From Icerya purchasi (lineage: Eukaryota > Arthropoda > Insecta > Hemiptera > Monophlebidae), in assembly GCA_039619475.1 (NCBI GenBank), contig CM077115.1:33059083-33123082 (forward strand): a stretch of DNA of 64,000 nucleotides. The letters run 5' to 3'. This document shows, piece by piece, positions 1 to 11,600 of the stretch; position 1 is the first letter of the stretch; each line of letters starts with the position of its first letter. Both the position numbers and the translations under genes were made by a program. The notes below the pieces were generated by a model that worked only from the letters and a program-made list of their open reading frames with translations, was not told the origin of the DNA and ran no database searches.

Positions 1-620
1 ATCAGCTGTTAATACACTCTCAATATGGTTCAAGCAGTGGCGAATAGTAATCAACGAGAAAAAATCTGCCCGTCGTGTAATATTTACAAATAAAAAAATC
101 TGAAATGTCAAAAATATTCACATTAACAATCAGACAATTCCGGTTAAGGAATCACCAAAACACCTCGGAATCCATTTGAAGAAACAACTAACATGGAAAA
201 GCCATATAGTTAAAAAACGGAATAAATTGAATATAAAGTATAGGAACATATGTTATGACTTTAGGAAGAAAATCCGAACTATCGCTGGAGAATAAATTAC
301 TGTCGTATAATCAGATTCTAAAACCTATATGGTGGCGTAGGGAAGTCCGCTATGCTAAACAAAGTAATATAGCGATAGTACAGCGTTTTCAAAATTAAGC
401 ATTAAGAACAATTTTAGACGACCTATGGTAGTATGTAAGCAATCTTACACTATACACGGATATGGCAGTTAAAGCTGTCAAAGAACAAATACAAGAAATA
501 GCTCGGGAATATGGCGTTAAACTAGATGATCACAAAAATATCTTAGTCATTGGTTCACATTTCGTCAGAAATCAGACGATTAAAACGAACAAAGTCGACA
601 GATTTATTATAAATTAACAG
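1..620 (+). mobile_element. Jockey-type LINE relic (3' end of RT ORF)
   Basis: Broken frames read N-E-K-K-S-A at about 50, H-L-G-I-H-L-K-K then L-T-W-K-S-H near 160-205, and N-I-A-I-V-Q-R-F-Q near 365-400. These parallel the thumb and C-terminal part of the intact Jockey RT at 49395-51419, which has [19 protein letters not shown] and SNRAKIQ. Several stops and frameshifts. 5'-truncated or cut by the window edge. It lies in the intron upstream of the first visible exon. Confidence 0.75.
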
Positions 621-950
621 TGATAATTAAAAAGTATTAAAATACAGGTAGCGGAAATCCTTGTCGCTGGATAAGAAGCTCCACAAATCATTCATACTGT
701 GTTAATAAAATTGCTAGATAGCCCAGAGCTAGTCGCAAAATTGCCGATTATTTTTTTTTTCAATGACTCCCATTACACCATAGATATAAAGCATTAGATG
801 GACACTATCATCACTATTCATTGGTGTCAATAATGTTTGTTGCAACAACTGACATTTTACATAAATCACAATTATTATTGTGATGTACACATATTGTTTC
901 ACTATTGCGTACTCAATAAATATTAAATAAAATCACTGTTTTTATAAAAC

Positions 951-2160
951 AGTTATAATTATACAAAATTAAACCGACACATTTCCAAGCCAATACTTCA
1001 CAATCACAGAATGTTTATAGATTAAAATTAGGTATGATATAATAACATAATTAATATAAACATCAAACAGTTAATTATAAAGTCGATTATTAGTTATTGA
1101 TTTCAAAATAACATAACGGTCAATAAATTAATGAACAAATAATGAAAGATAAAATACATCGTTGTATTAGTCTAATAATAGATATATAAATTCGCATAAA
1201 TTAAAAACAAACATAGGTATTAATTGTATATAAGTAATTAATTTTTGTGCTTGCTTGTGTATACCTGTGCTAATTTAAATATTAAGTAGTGAATTACCTG
1301 GAATCGGAAAATAATGATTATCACATTTATTTTTATACTAATTAATGTATAATAATTTTTGGTAAAATTTAGTAGTTCATAATTTTAAAATACATTTATT
1401 AACAATTATAAATTTCTAAATTTTACCGAAAAGTATTACATTAATAAATATAAAAATAACGGTGTTAATCAAAATTTTCCAATTCTAGATAATTCACTAA
1501 TTAATATTTAAATTAACGAGCATATACACAAACAAGGGTGTCATCCGCCGATGCACACGGGAGGAGGATGAGTCGCCAGCCGATGAGCCAGGGGGGTCGG
1601 CAAGAAAAATCGTCAGCCAACGAGTCAGGGAGTGGGGGGGCAAGATGATAGAAAGAGGTTATAAGTTATAGGAAAAATTAAATTTATAATTTGTAAAGGC
1701 TTAATATTTTATTAAACAAGAATAAAATCTTAATTAAAACATAATTTTCGTGGATTTCTGGCAAATTGTTCTACTACTTTATGATGATAAAAGTCTTCAA
1801 ATTGTACGTGATTACGCGCCTATGAATCATGGCCAGTTGATTAAAAAGTTTTGAAGCTCCAGGGAGGGGGGGGCAGCGCCCCCTTCAGCGGCACCCATGT
1901 GCACAAATATAAAAATTTATATATTGATTATGAGATTAACACAACCTTTTTTTTTATCTGTTATTATTTGTTCGGTGATTTTATAAAACGTCATGTTATT
2001 TTAAAATTAATATCTAATAATTGACTTTATAATTAACTGTTTGATGTTTATATTAATTTCGTCATTATATCATAACTAATTTTAATTTAGAAACATTCTG
2101 TGATTGTGAATTATTGGCTTGGAAATGTGTCGGTTTAATTTTATATAATTATAATTGTTT
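951..2160. mobile_element. Fold-back (palindromic) DNA element, about 0.8 kb before a later insertion
   Basis: Bases 951-1393 are the imperfect reverse complement of 1394-1533 joined to 1909-2160. Shared blocks include TTAAACCGACACATTTCCAA and the CACAATCACAGAATGTTT stretch near 1000 with their complements near 2130 and 2100, and AATTTAAATATTAA near 1275 with its complement near 1505. The symmetry centre is about 1394. The gap in the right arm is exactly the inserted element at 1534-1897 plus its target duplication. No coding capacity. No clear flanking target duplication found; outer ends are approximate. Confidence 0.8.
1534..1897. mobile_element. Small TIR element (MITE-like), copy 1
   Basis: Starts AAGGGTGTCATCCGC and ends GCGGCACCCA, imperfect inverted termini. 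Shares with copy 2 (31149-31372) the block GATAGAAAGAGG, the stretch TAAAGGCTTAATATTTTATT and the run CAGTTGATTAAAAAGTTT. The flanks tatacacaaac (1523-1533) and tgtgcacaaat (1898-1908) look like a decayed 11-bp target duplication. GC-rich ends with an AT-rich core; non-coding. Confidence 0.75.
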
Positions 2161-2464
2161 AACCAGTTGTCGATTTCCTTTTCGGTCACGTCCTTATTTT
2201 TTTCTTCTCCTTCGGTTGACATTATTGCAACATCTACTATGAGCCAAACGCTACCGGCATGCAATAAAACGTGTGACCTAAAACTTAAAAAGGATCTTTT
2301 GAAATGTAACAAATATTCACTCTTTGTTCTCAATTTCATAAAAATGATTGATACAGTAAATAAAATATATGCATATATAAATATACTTATGTACATGTGT
2401 GTGTGTGTGTGTGTGGGTGCATGTTTTCTTATAACAAACATCTTAATAATACTGTTTTTACAAG

Positions 2465-2665
2465 GTGGTCGATAAACCAACGCCTCTAAAAGAGGGCTCA
2501 GTGGTAGCTGTTAATTCAATCGGCTTGGGTGGAACCACCGGAATTGTTTTATTGCGCGGCAATAGTAAAACGAAAATAGCAGCCATTGATGCAAACGCTG
2601 AAAAACCGAGATTGCTGTGCGTTTCTGGCAGAAATGCTACGACTATTAATGCTACTTTAGATAAG
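2465..2665 (+). CDS. FASN: FASN exon a: C-terminal end of ketosynthase domain
   Basis: 67 codons, phase 0 to 0, acceptor tttacaag at 2463-2464, donor gtaaaa at 2666. Carries the segment [10 protein letters not shown], which matches the conserved N-S-F-G-F-G-G-x-N-x-H strand near the KS end, then L-L-C-V-S-G-R, which opens the KS-MAT linker. The usual N-x-H after GG is replaced by T-T-G-I. The KS catalytic Cys and His residues lie in upstream exons outside the window. Confidence 0.88.
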
Positions 2666-5600
2666 GTAAAAGTGATGCGTCATTATTTTGTTTCTTTTAA
2701 ACTTATCAAACATGCATGGGGGGGGGGGGGATGGCTCATTTTTGCAATAAAGTCAAACGAGTAAAAAACTTTTTCGAAATGTACGTTAAAGCAAAAATAT
2801 CTACAATTAATATTTCCAGGTGAGTTTTGATATTTAAATATTAAACTAAACAAAATGCAAATTTTTACAAAATGAAATTGTTGACTGAAAAGTATAATAC
2901 TTAGTTACTCATAATTGAACAAAAACAGATATTAAACTGGTTAATGAAATTTTCTTTCTCACTCACTTAAAACAAACTTTAAACAGCGGTAGAATATAAC
3001 GTTCACTTTTTTACTGTATGCCGTTTTAGGCATATATGCTCAACTTCATTATAATGATACAGACAAGGAGAAAAAATGTAATTTAATGAAACTTCTATAC
3101 ATTCGTAGTACAAACAGTTTTAAAATAGCAACACATAGCATACTCCGATTTGGAATAATAGTCATTGTGGGGTTTACTTTTATCCGAGCTTTATATTATC
3201 AGTTTTGAAATTTTTTCTATAAACATCAAATGTACAAGCTGTTATTTGAGAATATTTCTTGACGAAGCTTGATGTGCTAGAGCTAATGTACGTTGTGATA
3301 AAATTAACATATGTGAAACAACCCTCTTCTTAATAATAAAACAAACTTTAATAACAAACAATGTAGAACAATAAATTAGATAAATACCTATTTGGAAACG
3401 TTTTCGGGCATAACCCATCATCAGCTAAAACTGACTTAAAGGAAACTTAAAACATAGTGAAGTGAATATAGGGAATACATGTGTATATATAGTAGATGTA
3501 AAGAGGAATAAACATAGCAGGTATAAAAATCAATAGGTTGAAAATGCTAATAATTAATATAAAATATAAAATAAAACAAGAAGATAAAAAATTAAATTTT
3601 TATATTAAACAGTGGATTATTATTATTAGGTGTTTGGTCATTTAAAATATTATTTTTATATTTATTTATATAATAATTTTCTGCAATGTTCATATTATTA
3701 CCTTTGTGATAAGTGGCCAGGATGGTTACAGTATTTTCTATTGAATTTGGTTTATGTTTATTTTTAATTAAATGTTCTGCATAGGTTGATTTTTCTATTT
3801 CATTATTATTAAATGCTTTTATATGTTCTTTATATCTGCAATTAATTTTTCGCCCTGTTTGACCAATGTATGATTTCTCACAATCAGTACAATTTATTTT
3901 ATATATACCGCTGTTTTCGTAAATATTATTATTTTTTAAATTTAAGGTGTTTATTTTATATCTTAAATTATTTTTAGTTTTGAACGCTACATTTAAACCT
4001 TGTTTTTTGAATAAATTGGTTAATTTGTTTATGTTAACGTTTATAAATGTGAATGTTATCCATCTTTTATTGTTAGTAGCATTATTGACTCTTAATTTTT
4101 GTATATATTTTGATTTTGATTTTATTTTGTGAATTAATTTATCTATTATTTGTTCGTCATAACCATTATTTCTTGCCAAAGTCTTTAATATATTAATTTC
4201 TATTTGTTTTTTATTTATATTCATGGGTGTAGTTAATAATCTATTTATTGCAGTCATGAAGTAAGCATATTTATGTTGGTTTGGGTGATTTGATGTTTTA
4301 TGAATTATATTATCAGTGGTGGTTTGTTTTCTATAAATATTATATGTTAACTTATCCTTTGATTTTATTATTGTTATATCTAAGAAATTTATTTTGTTAT
4401 TTTCTTCTTACAGTTTTAACAAACAGGATGTATTCACCTACATTTAACCCTCTTCTTTTTTTTTAATGTATCTTGTAAGGAGAAAATAATGGATGCATAA
4501 TAATATAATCAATTTAATATCACGTGTATCTAAGCCGAAATTTCGTAAGAAAGATAACAACAACTTTCTCTTTTTTACCATTAGAATGATACCGATATGA
4601 TGGAACAGTAAAATTTTCTGTAAATAGAAACGATAAAAACATATAATAACAGTAAAAAAAAAAAAAAGAAAAGATACGACAAATTGTAAAGTGTAAAAAG
4701 AATTTATCAATTTAACACATTTAGAAGTTGAAAATAATTATGTCTTTAGGTAAATATGGTTTACTAAACATCCATTGTACGTTGAAGTACACAAACGTGC
4801 GTGGTGTCGAACTCTTTCGAGTAGTGTAATCTTATACCCGATCAACCCGAAGTTAAATTTTTATATTACAAAAACAAATTAAATTATAATTATTCACTGC
4901 CAATTTTCTTCTGCAAGCGGTGGCATTGTAAGAAATAGTAATAGGACGGTAAAGGGTTTTTGTTAAGGTTGAAAACATTCGCTTCTTAAGCTGCGAATTT
5001 TTAAATCAACAATAGTTGCAGGGGCAAAGCGTTAATAGAAGAGTACAAAATTGTTCTTTAGTATCTGCAAGAAGAATACTGGCCAAGAAAAAAATTGAGG
5101 TAACTTGTTGAATTTAAATGCCAGAATTAAAAATTACTAGAAAAAGATCAAGCGCTAGATAAGGAAAAATCTGCGAGGGTGAGTGATAGAAATGGCTACT
5201 AATTTACCATTTTACATAACTATTACGTAGGGTTGTCTCTTTGAACGATCTATGTATCGATGACAAAAAATGGATGCATGCATACACATATATTCAGTTT
5301 GGAAGCGCCAAGCTGTGGTGCTTTCAAGATCACAGCACTTGCACGAATTTTTATCCATGTTTTTCCAGAGTGGTGTGTATCAGGAGTGAAGAAAAGATGC
5401 GCGCGTATGTCCAGTCTGGAAGCGATAAGTCAAATCGCTTTAATGTAACGTATACCAATCGTACAGCGATGTCATCAGTGTGCGTGTACGTTCATAAGGT
5501 AGTGTTATATTTTCAGTACGTTTCATTTTGATCCTTTTTGTAAATCATGTCGTCTTCTAAGAGCGGAATTGGATACCATCATCGGTCGCGTTTCTTAATC

Positions 5601-8600
5601 CGTAATACCATTGCAATGGAAACTTTTATCCTCTTTTCGAGAAAATGCTAATGTTCCAGTTTGCTCAACATGTAATTATTGAAAAACTTCTCTACTGGTT
5701 AGTTTTCGTTCATTAAGTTTTTTTCGAGAAAAGATTAATGTGTTTTTCTAGAAATGTGTATAAAAGCTTTTTTAACTTTGTTTGCAAAAAGATCGTTCTT
5801 AGCATTGAAACGAAGGTGCGAATATCTTTATTAGCTCTTTTTAGTATTGAAAAAAAAATTATTTTCCAACATTCGGAAACGACCATCTTTTATGATGATG
5901 TAATAGACATTTTAGAAAAATCGGAAAATTGAAATGATTTACAAAAAATTAGGTATTTTGTTTATTATAATGTGGCACTTTATAATTTATATTTCCGTTG
6001 CGTATTTAGCCGAATTTTACATGAGCGTTATTTTTATATAAAAAAAATATATTTAATTGGAACGCTTCCTCTGTTTTGAAAGTTACGCTACACCACTGGT
6101 GAAGACCGTTTGTTAATGTCGCTGCCCAACATTATTGCACGTTCTAATTATTATTTTAATTCCTAATTTCAGGCTATTAAATACAAAGACAACGAGGAAT
6201 TCTTACACTTATTAAATGAAGCGTATAGTAAAGACATATCGGGCTATGATTGGAAAGGATATGCAGTGATAACCGATGATGTCGTTAAAGAAGTTCAGGT
6301 AAATGTGAAGTCACAATATTCATTTTAACGGTTTCACGCGATAAAAGGAGCTCAGAAAGAAATAGGCACGCAGAATTCGGGTCTTTCGGTTTTAACGCTA
6401 TCGAAAGATTTTTTACAAAATTGACTTTCTGATTAATGTGACATTTAAATTTAAGAAAAAAGGAAAAAATGAAAACAAAAAATAATAAAAAAAATGACTA
6501 GATAACTCGAAATGAAATATGGTCGATTATTTTTTAAAATACTTGACGCGTGTTAGTAAAAAATTTGAAATCTTATTAACCTTTTACATCTTCCGAAACT
6601 AGTGTCGTCGGTTCTTCAGATTCGGTTCTAATGCGACGCGTCTCTTTATGAGCTCCTTTTTATAAAAAACGATTATCAATAGTATAACATTACTCGATAA
6701 TAATCGAAATACATCTTATATAAAATATGATTTCTCTCTTCATTTTTGATAGTACTTGACTAAATATAAACGGACGACCGAGTTACACTGATTGAATATG
6801 ATCTACATTGGGTTTTGATCGATCTCTATATACATTATCACCTAAATACATTTAATACATTTATATGTAAAAATGTTATATTAGCCGACGCAGAAATCTG
6901 GTTACCATCTCTAAACGATCTCATAGGTGAATACGGACCTTAATAATTCCGTTACAATTTTGGAAAATACGTTATCCTATCTTTATATTTCTATCTTAGC
7001 CGAAGAATCTGCCTCTATGGTTTCCACATTTCGCTCTTTTAACCGTTCTTTAGTTAATTTTTCTTTGCACCACCATCCCATCTCTTTAGTCAGTTAATTC
7101 TCTTATCTTGGCATCACACTTAATATCACCTTATCCTTTCGGGAGTATATCAACTATCTGTGTATGTCCGCTTTCAAAAGGCCCAATTTACTAAAAACTC
7201 TATCGCCCAGTGATTCTTATATTTCATTTATGTTATACAGATCGATAATCCTTTCTAAATTTGACTACGGTACATTCCTGTTTGCCAGTGCTCCTAAACA
7301 TTTTCTTCGCAAACTTAATCGTATCCAAAACTCATGCCTCTGTCTTAATTCCTCTCCAATTCTAGCGAATTTGGCAGAAATCGGATTCCATCCTCTTTTC
7401 ATTCGAAGACTCTTATCAGATGAAAGATTACTAATTAAACGTCTCTCTTTTACTAATTCCAAACTCATAAGTTCGTACCAATTTATTTTCAATAACTGAC
7501 GTTTCCCTCTTTGCAAATATTATCCTTGATCTCTTCTCGCCTTTTGTTCTCCCTTTCACCAAATCACCTTACTTCACTTATAGTTTCTTTATTCTCCGAC
7601 GTTATTTGTTCTCCCCTTGGACATTAAATCTCTTCCTTATGCTGCCGTCCAAAATTAATTCAATCACGTTTTATTCCTACACTTTCCTTCCCATACAATT
7701 ATTCACACGAATAGTTCGAAGTCTGTAGCTGACGTTCGGGCTACGTCCATCATCTCCACGCTTTGCTATTCTGAATCCTTTCAGCTTCCCTCCTTTTCTT
7801 CTACGTTTCTTGTTGAGTCCATGGCAATCCTGCAGGTAGTCCTTTTTATGCCCTCAACAAATAATATGTCTAGGTTCCTCTCCTATCCTCGGACTCGAAA
7901 GGTGATCTATTTCCTCTTCCATTCCCACTCATGTCGCTGATCTCATTATTCTTCAAATTGGTTGCTTAATTTCTAATTTCATTGCATCCCGTTCTATCGT
8001 AATCGGTCTACTCTGAATTCCCAGTCATTGCGACATTCTTGGTAACAAATTGGTTGACTCGTTGCCACGTTCGGCTGCGATCAATGGCCGATTTATTAGT
8101 ATAGATTTTCTGCTCCAAGTTCTTTTATCGCTCCCCATCATGGTTTCTGGACCGAATTCTATCCTCGCTTCTTTTCAAATTCTCTATCCTTCTACCTTTC
8201 TGTACAGCTCTTTACTGCCCTCTCCCTGGTTTAATTATTTTCCTTACCTTAGCCGTTCTCTTATTTCCTCCATAGTTCGCCTTTGTGTCCTTTTCATCCT
8301 CCAGAACTCAACTATACCTGTGATGCGAATCACGTCTTATTCGAATGCTTCTTTATTTCCTCCGAACTTGCTACCATTTATTCCAATCTTCTGAGCCCTG
8401 GCCTCTCTACTCCTTATAGTGCCCATGCCATTCTTGCTCTCCCTTCTTCCAATATAGTTCCTCTGTTAGTCTTTTTTATCTCCTCAGTTTCTAATCTTTT
8501 CCATCGTTGACGTACCCAAAGAAAAAAAATCAAAAAAAAATCCCTACGGGTTGACTTTTAAGGAAAAGTTAATAATAAATATAATATGTACGTTAAAATA

Positions 8601-11600
8601 TGCAGTTTCCCGTCATGCACGCGAAATTTAATATTTTAAACAAAACATTTATTTATTTATATGGAAAATAACAAATGATTCAGTTTAATAAAAAAAAAAT
8701 AGAATACATGTGTACGTATATATGTAAATACATACATGATAAGTTACCTGATAGTTAGTATTACTCGAGATCGCAATGAATTAACTGATGAGAGAAATAA
8801 CGGGTAAATATAAACATAGAATGCCCGTTGGCATATTATAATAGCAATAGGGAAGATATACTGCGTTCCATAATTAACTGAACCAAGCGCACATTAATAT
8901 TAAAATTCAATCGATGAGGAACTTTCTTTAACAATTTTACTTTTTAATGTTTTCAGAATTTGAAACGTGCTTTCGGCATTATATTACGTTTTCTATACAA
9001 ACCCTATTGTATCAGGAAGGTAGTAACCTATAAATACTATATTTTGATATTTTTTAAATTTTTTCGCTCCTCATTACTGTATCAAAAATAATACGCCAGA
9101 ATAGGTTACCATACCAATGTTTATAACGCATTGACATTATTCGAGTTTTCAAAATTGTTAACCGTAAATTACCCTCCGAATTTAATTTACTTTCCATAGG
9201 TATCCGGTGGAAGCGAACGTCCAGTTTGGTTTGTGTTTTCTGGAATGGGGTCTCAGTGGGCCGGCATGGCTCGAGACATCATCAAAATCCCTATTTGCAA
9301 GAAAGCAATCGATAACGTTCACGAAATACTACTCAAAAGGGAAGGATATAATTTGTATGAGCATTTGCTATCGGACGATGAAAGTACATTCGATAATATT
9401 TTACATTCGGTTTGCTCCATAACATCTATACAGGTACGCATTATAGTCTTATTCGTAGTAAAAAATAACCTATATCGACGGTTATTAATTTCAAAACGAA
9501 ACAACAACATCATGGCATTATTATTTTATAGATCGCGTTGACCAATTTGTTGTACTCGCTGGATATTAGCCCGGATGGTTTTATCGGGCATTCGGCAGGA
9601 GAAGTTGGCTGTGCCTATGCAGACGGTACTTTGACTGCTGAGGAGGCTATCCTAACCAGTTATTATAGAGGTTGCGCTATTTTGGAATCCAATATACCAC
9701 CTGGAGCCATGGCTGCCGTAGGTTAGTTTTTTCCGGATTAATAAAACATTCTTTATTCAACTAACTGTATTCCCTTCCCGTTAACAGCCCAGTGCTTTCC
9801 ATCTCTAAATGTGTTTTGTATCCTGTACCTCTTCTTTTCGGTAAATCGTGGGAGCAATCGGATTAAAAGAAAATCTGAAAGAAATCTGCGTTGCATATCT
9901 TATCTGTGTTTGTCTTTTTACTTATTACACTCGTATAATATTTTTCGCTTAATTATTCTCCGCCTGTTACATACTTTTACTTTCTGTATCTACTCTAAAA
10001 ATTGCTACATTATAAAAATCTTAAGGTTTTCTAAAAATTTCAGGTTAATGGACAATTCTGACTTCTGTTTAAGTTAAGTTCTATTTTTATTTGACTATTT
10101 ATAATTATTTAATTAATAAAAATAGGTTTGACATGGGAAGAAACCAAGAACCGAGTACCGGAAGGTATTTACGCGGTTTGCCACAATAGCGTGGATAGTG
10201 TGACAGTATGTGGTCTGCCGGAACAACTGAAAAACTTTGTTAGTCAACTTAAACAGGATGGTGTTTTTGCTAGAGAAGTAAAAAGTTCAGGATTCGCTTT
10301 CCATTCCAAGTATATTAGTAACGCAGGGCCGCTCTATAAAGAGTATTTGGAAAAGGTATTAGAAACTTGTTTAATTCTTACCTATAGACCAGAAAAAGTT
10401 TAATTGTTTTCAAGATTATGAATTAAAAATATTTAATAAATAAGACAAAATAAACAAACGGAGGCAAAAAAAAAGAATACCAAATTGATATTCCTGGAAA
10501 TGGAAAATTAATATTCCTGGAAATGGACATTGACGTTTAATGTTTGGAACTTCAAAAAAGGTTCGCATTTTCTACCTTCACGCGGGTAAAACATTAAATT
10601 ACAGGTACGTCTTGTGGATTCATATAATTAGTACAAATCCTTCTGATGTTCGAATCCACAAAACTCTTCTGTCATATTGAGTTCTTTACACACTGATAAT
10701 ATGCGGGTAAATAGTTTTGCACAACGCAAAAACGAATTTAATGCATCGTCTTTATATAAATTTCTTTTTATTTATAACTTCCAGAATAAGATAATACATA
10801 TCCCGGTCAAAAACGAGAAGATTTTGTATTTTTTCATTTTTGAACTATATCAATTACATGAATTACATCATTTTTAATAAAATAAAATTTTCCAGACTAC
10901 ATTCTTTCTGATGTGATGTGAAACTTATTAAACCATTTATCATCGCATAAATTATTTCCCGCTGTCAGATAATTATTTAGTATATTTCGGAATAAAAAGG
11001 TTTTCAGAAAGATTTCTTCAGCGAGAAATGCTCTTAGCATGAAATATCTTCGTCGTTTTTGATTAATTAAAAGACTAACGTATACAACTTTTTATTAATA
11101 ATATTTTAGTCGAAATATATTGAGACCGGATATTATTTTATTTTATGTAATAAAAACCCTATTTTTATAAACATGTTAAACTGAACTCGTAAATGCATAT
11201 AAATATTGTAACGGTTAAAAAATATTTTTAAGAAAAAAAAAACAACTATATATACACGCATATATGTATATTAAAGTTCTTTCTTAAGTTGATGGAAAGA
11301 AATAGATTTTGAAATTTCTTTTCAATATTGCAGCTTCCAGCGTATTAATTGCTTATTTAAAAGTTCCATGTAATTACCCAACTTTATTTACAAACTATAA
11401 TTACAGTGAAACGTGTAGATAAGCGGTAAAATTGTTATTTTCTAGTATGAATATAGTGTATTAAGTGGCAGAATTATCTGATAAATTCGGCTAATTCATA
11501 AAAATATAACCTCATAGATAGAACAGTTTCTAAGGCTTGCAGACGTTCTCATCTTCTGTTTTTACAGAATCACATTATATTCAACTTGATTTATATACAA

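Larger units (their letters stand above)
621..2464. other. Intron sequence upstream of FASN exon a
   Basis: No gene seen. 621-950 is AT-rich and unassigned. 951-2160 is a palindromic fold-back element carrying a nested small TIR element, listed separately. A (GT)n microsatellite lies at about 2396-2418, some 45 bases before the exon acceptor. The overlapping reading frames of about 100-130 codons here are chance frames in palindromic DNA. Confidence 0.7.
3310..4440 (-). mobile_element. Penelope-like retroelement, 5'-truncated
   Basis: Contains the end of a reverse transcriptase, a GIY-YIG endonuclease and a 3' untranslated end on the minus strand. RT tail frame reads about [10 protein letters not shown] near 4390 down to H-K-Y-A-Y-F at 4260. 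An in-frame stop at about 4408 marks decay upstream. The 3' region 3310-3590 carries the hammerhead-like core listed separately. Short, truncated and AT-drifted, so no longer autonomous. Confidence 0.85.
2666..6172. other. FASN intron 1
   Basis: Holds the Penelope-like relic at about 3310-4440. 2666-3300 contains a run of about 13 G at 2717-2730 and is otherwise unassigned. 4441-6172 shows no recognisable gene; frames at 5241-5531 and 5738-5932 have no motif I know. CAGTTTGGAAGCG near 5297 recurs as CAGTCTGGAAGCG near 5413, hinting at a decayed repeat. Confidence 0.6.

Noticed and set aside
1..2464. Possible earlier FASN (KS) exons
   Set aside because: I looked for the KS Cys (DTACSS-like), EAHGTGT and GNxGH motifs in this part and saw none; they should lie upstream of the window.
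2082..2480. Overlapping open frames of 106 and 132 codons on both strands
   Set aside because: They lie in the right arm of the fold-back element and a (GT)n run just before the FASN exon; no motif, and palindromic DNA gives mirrored frames.
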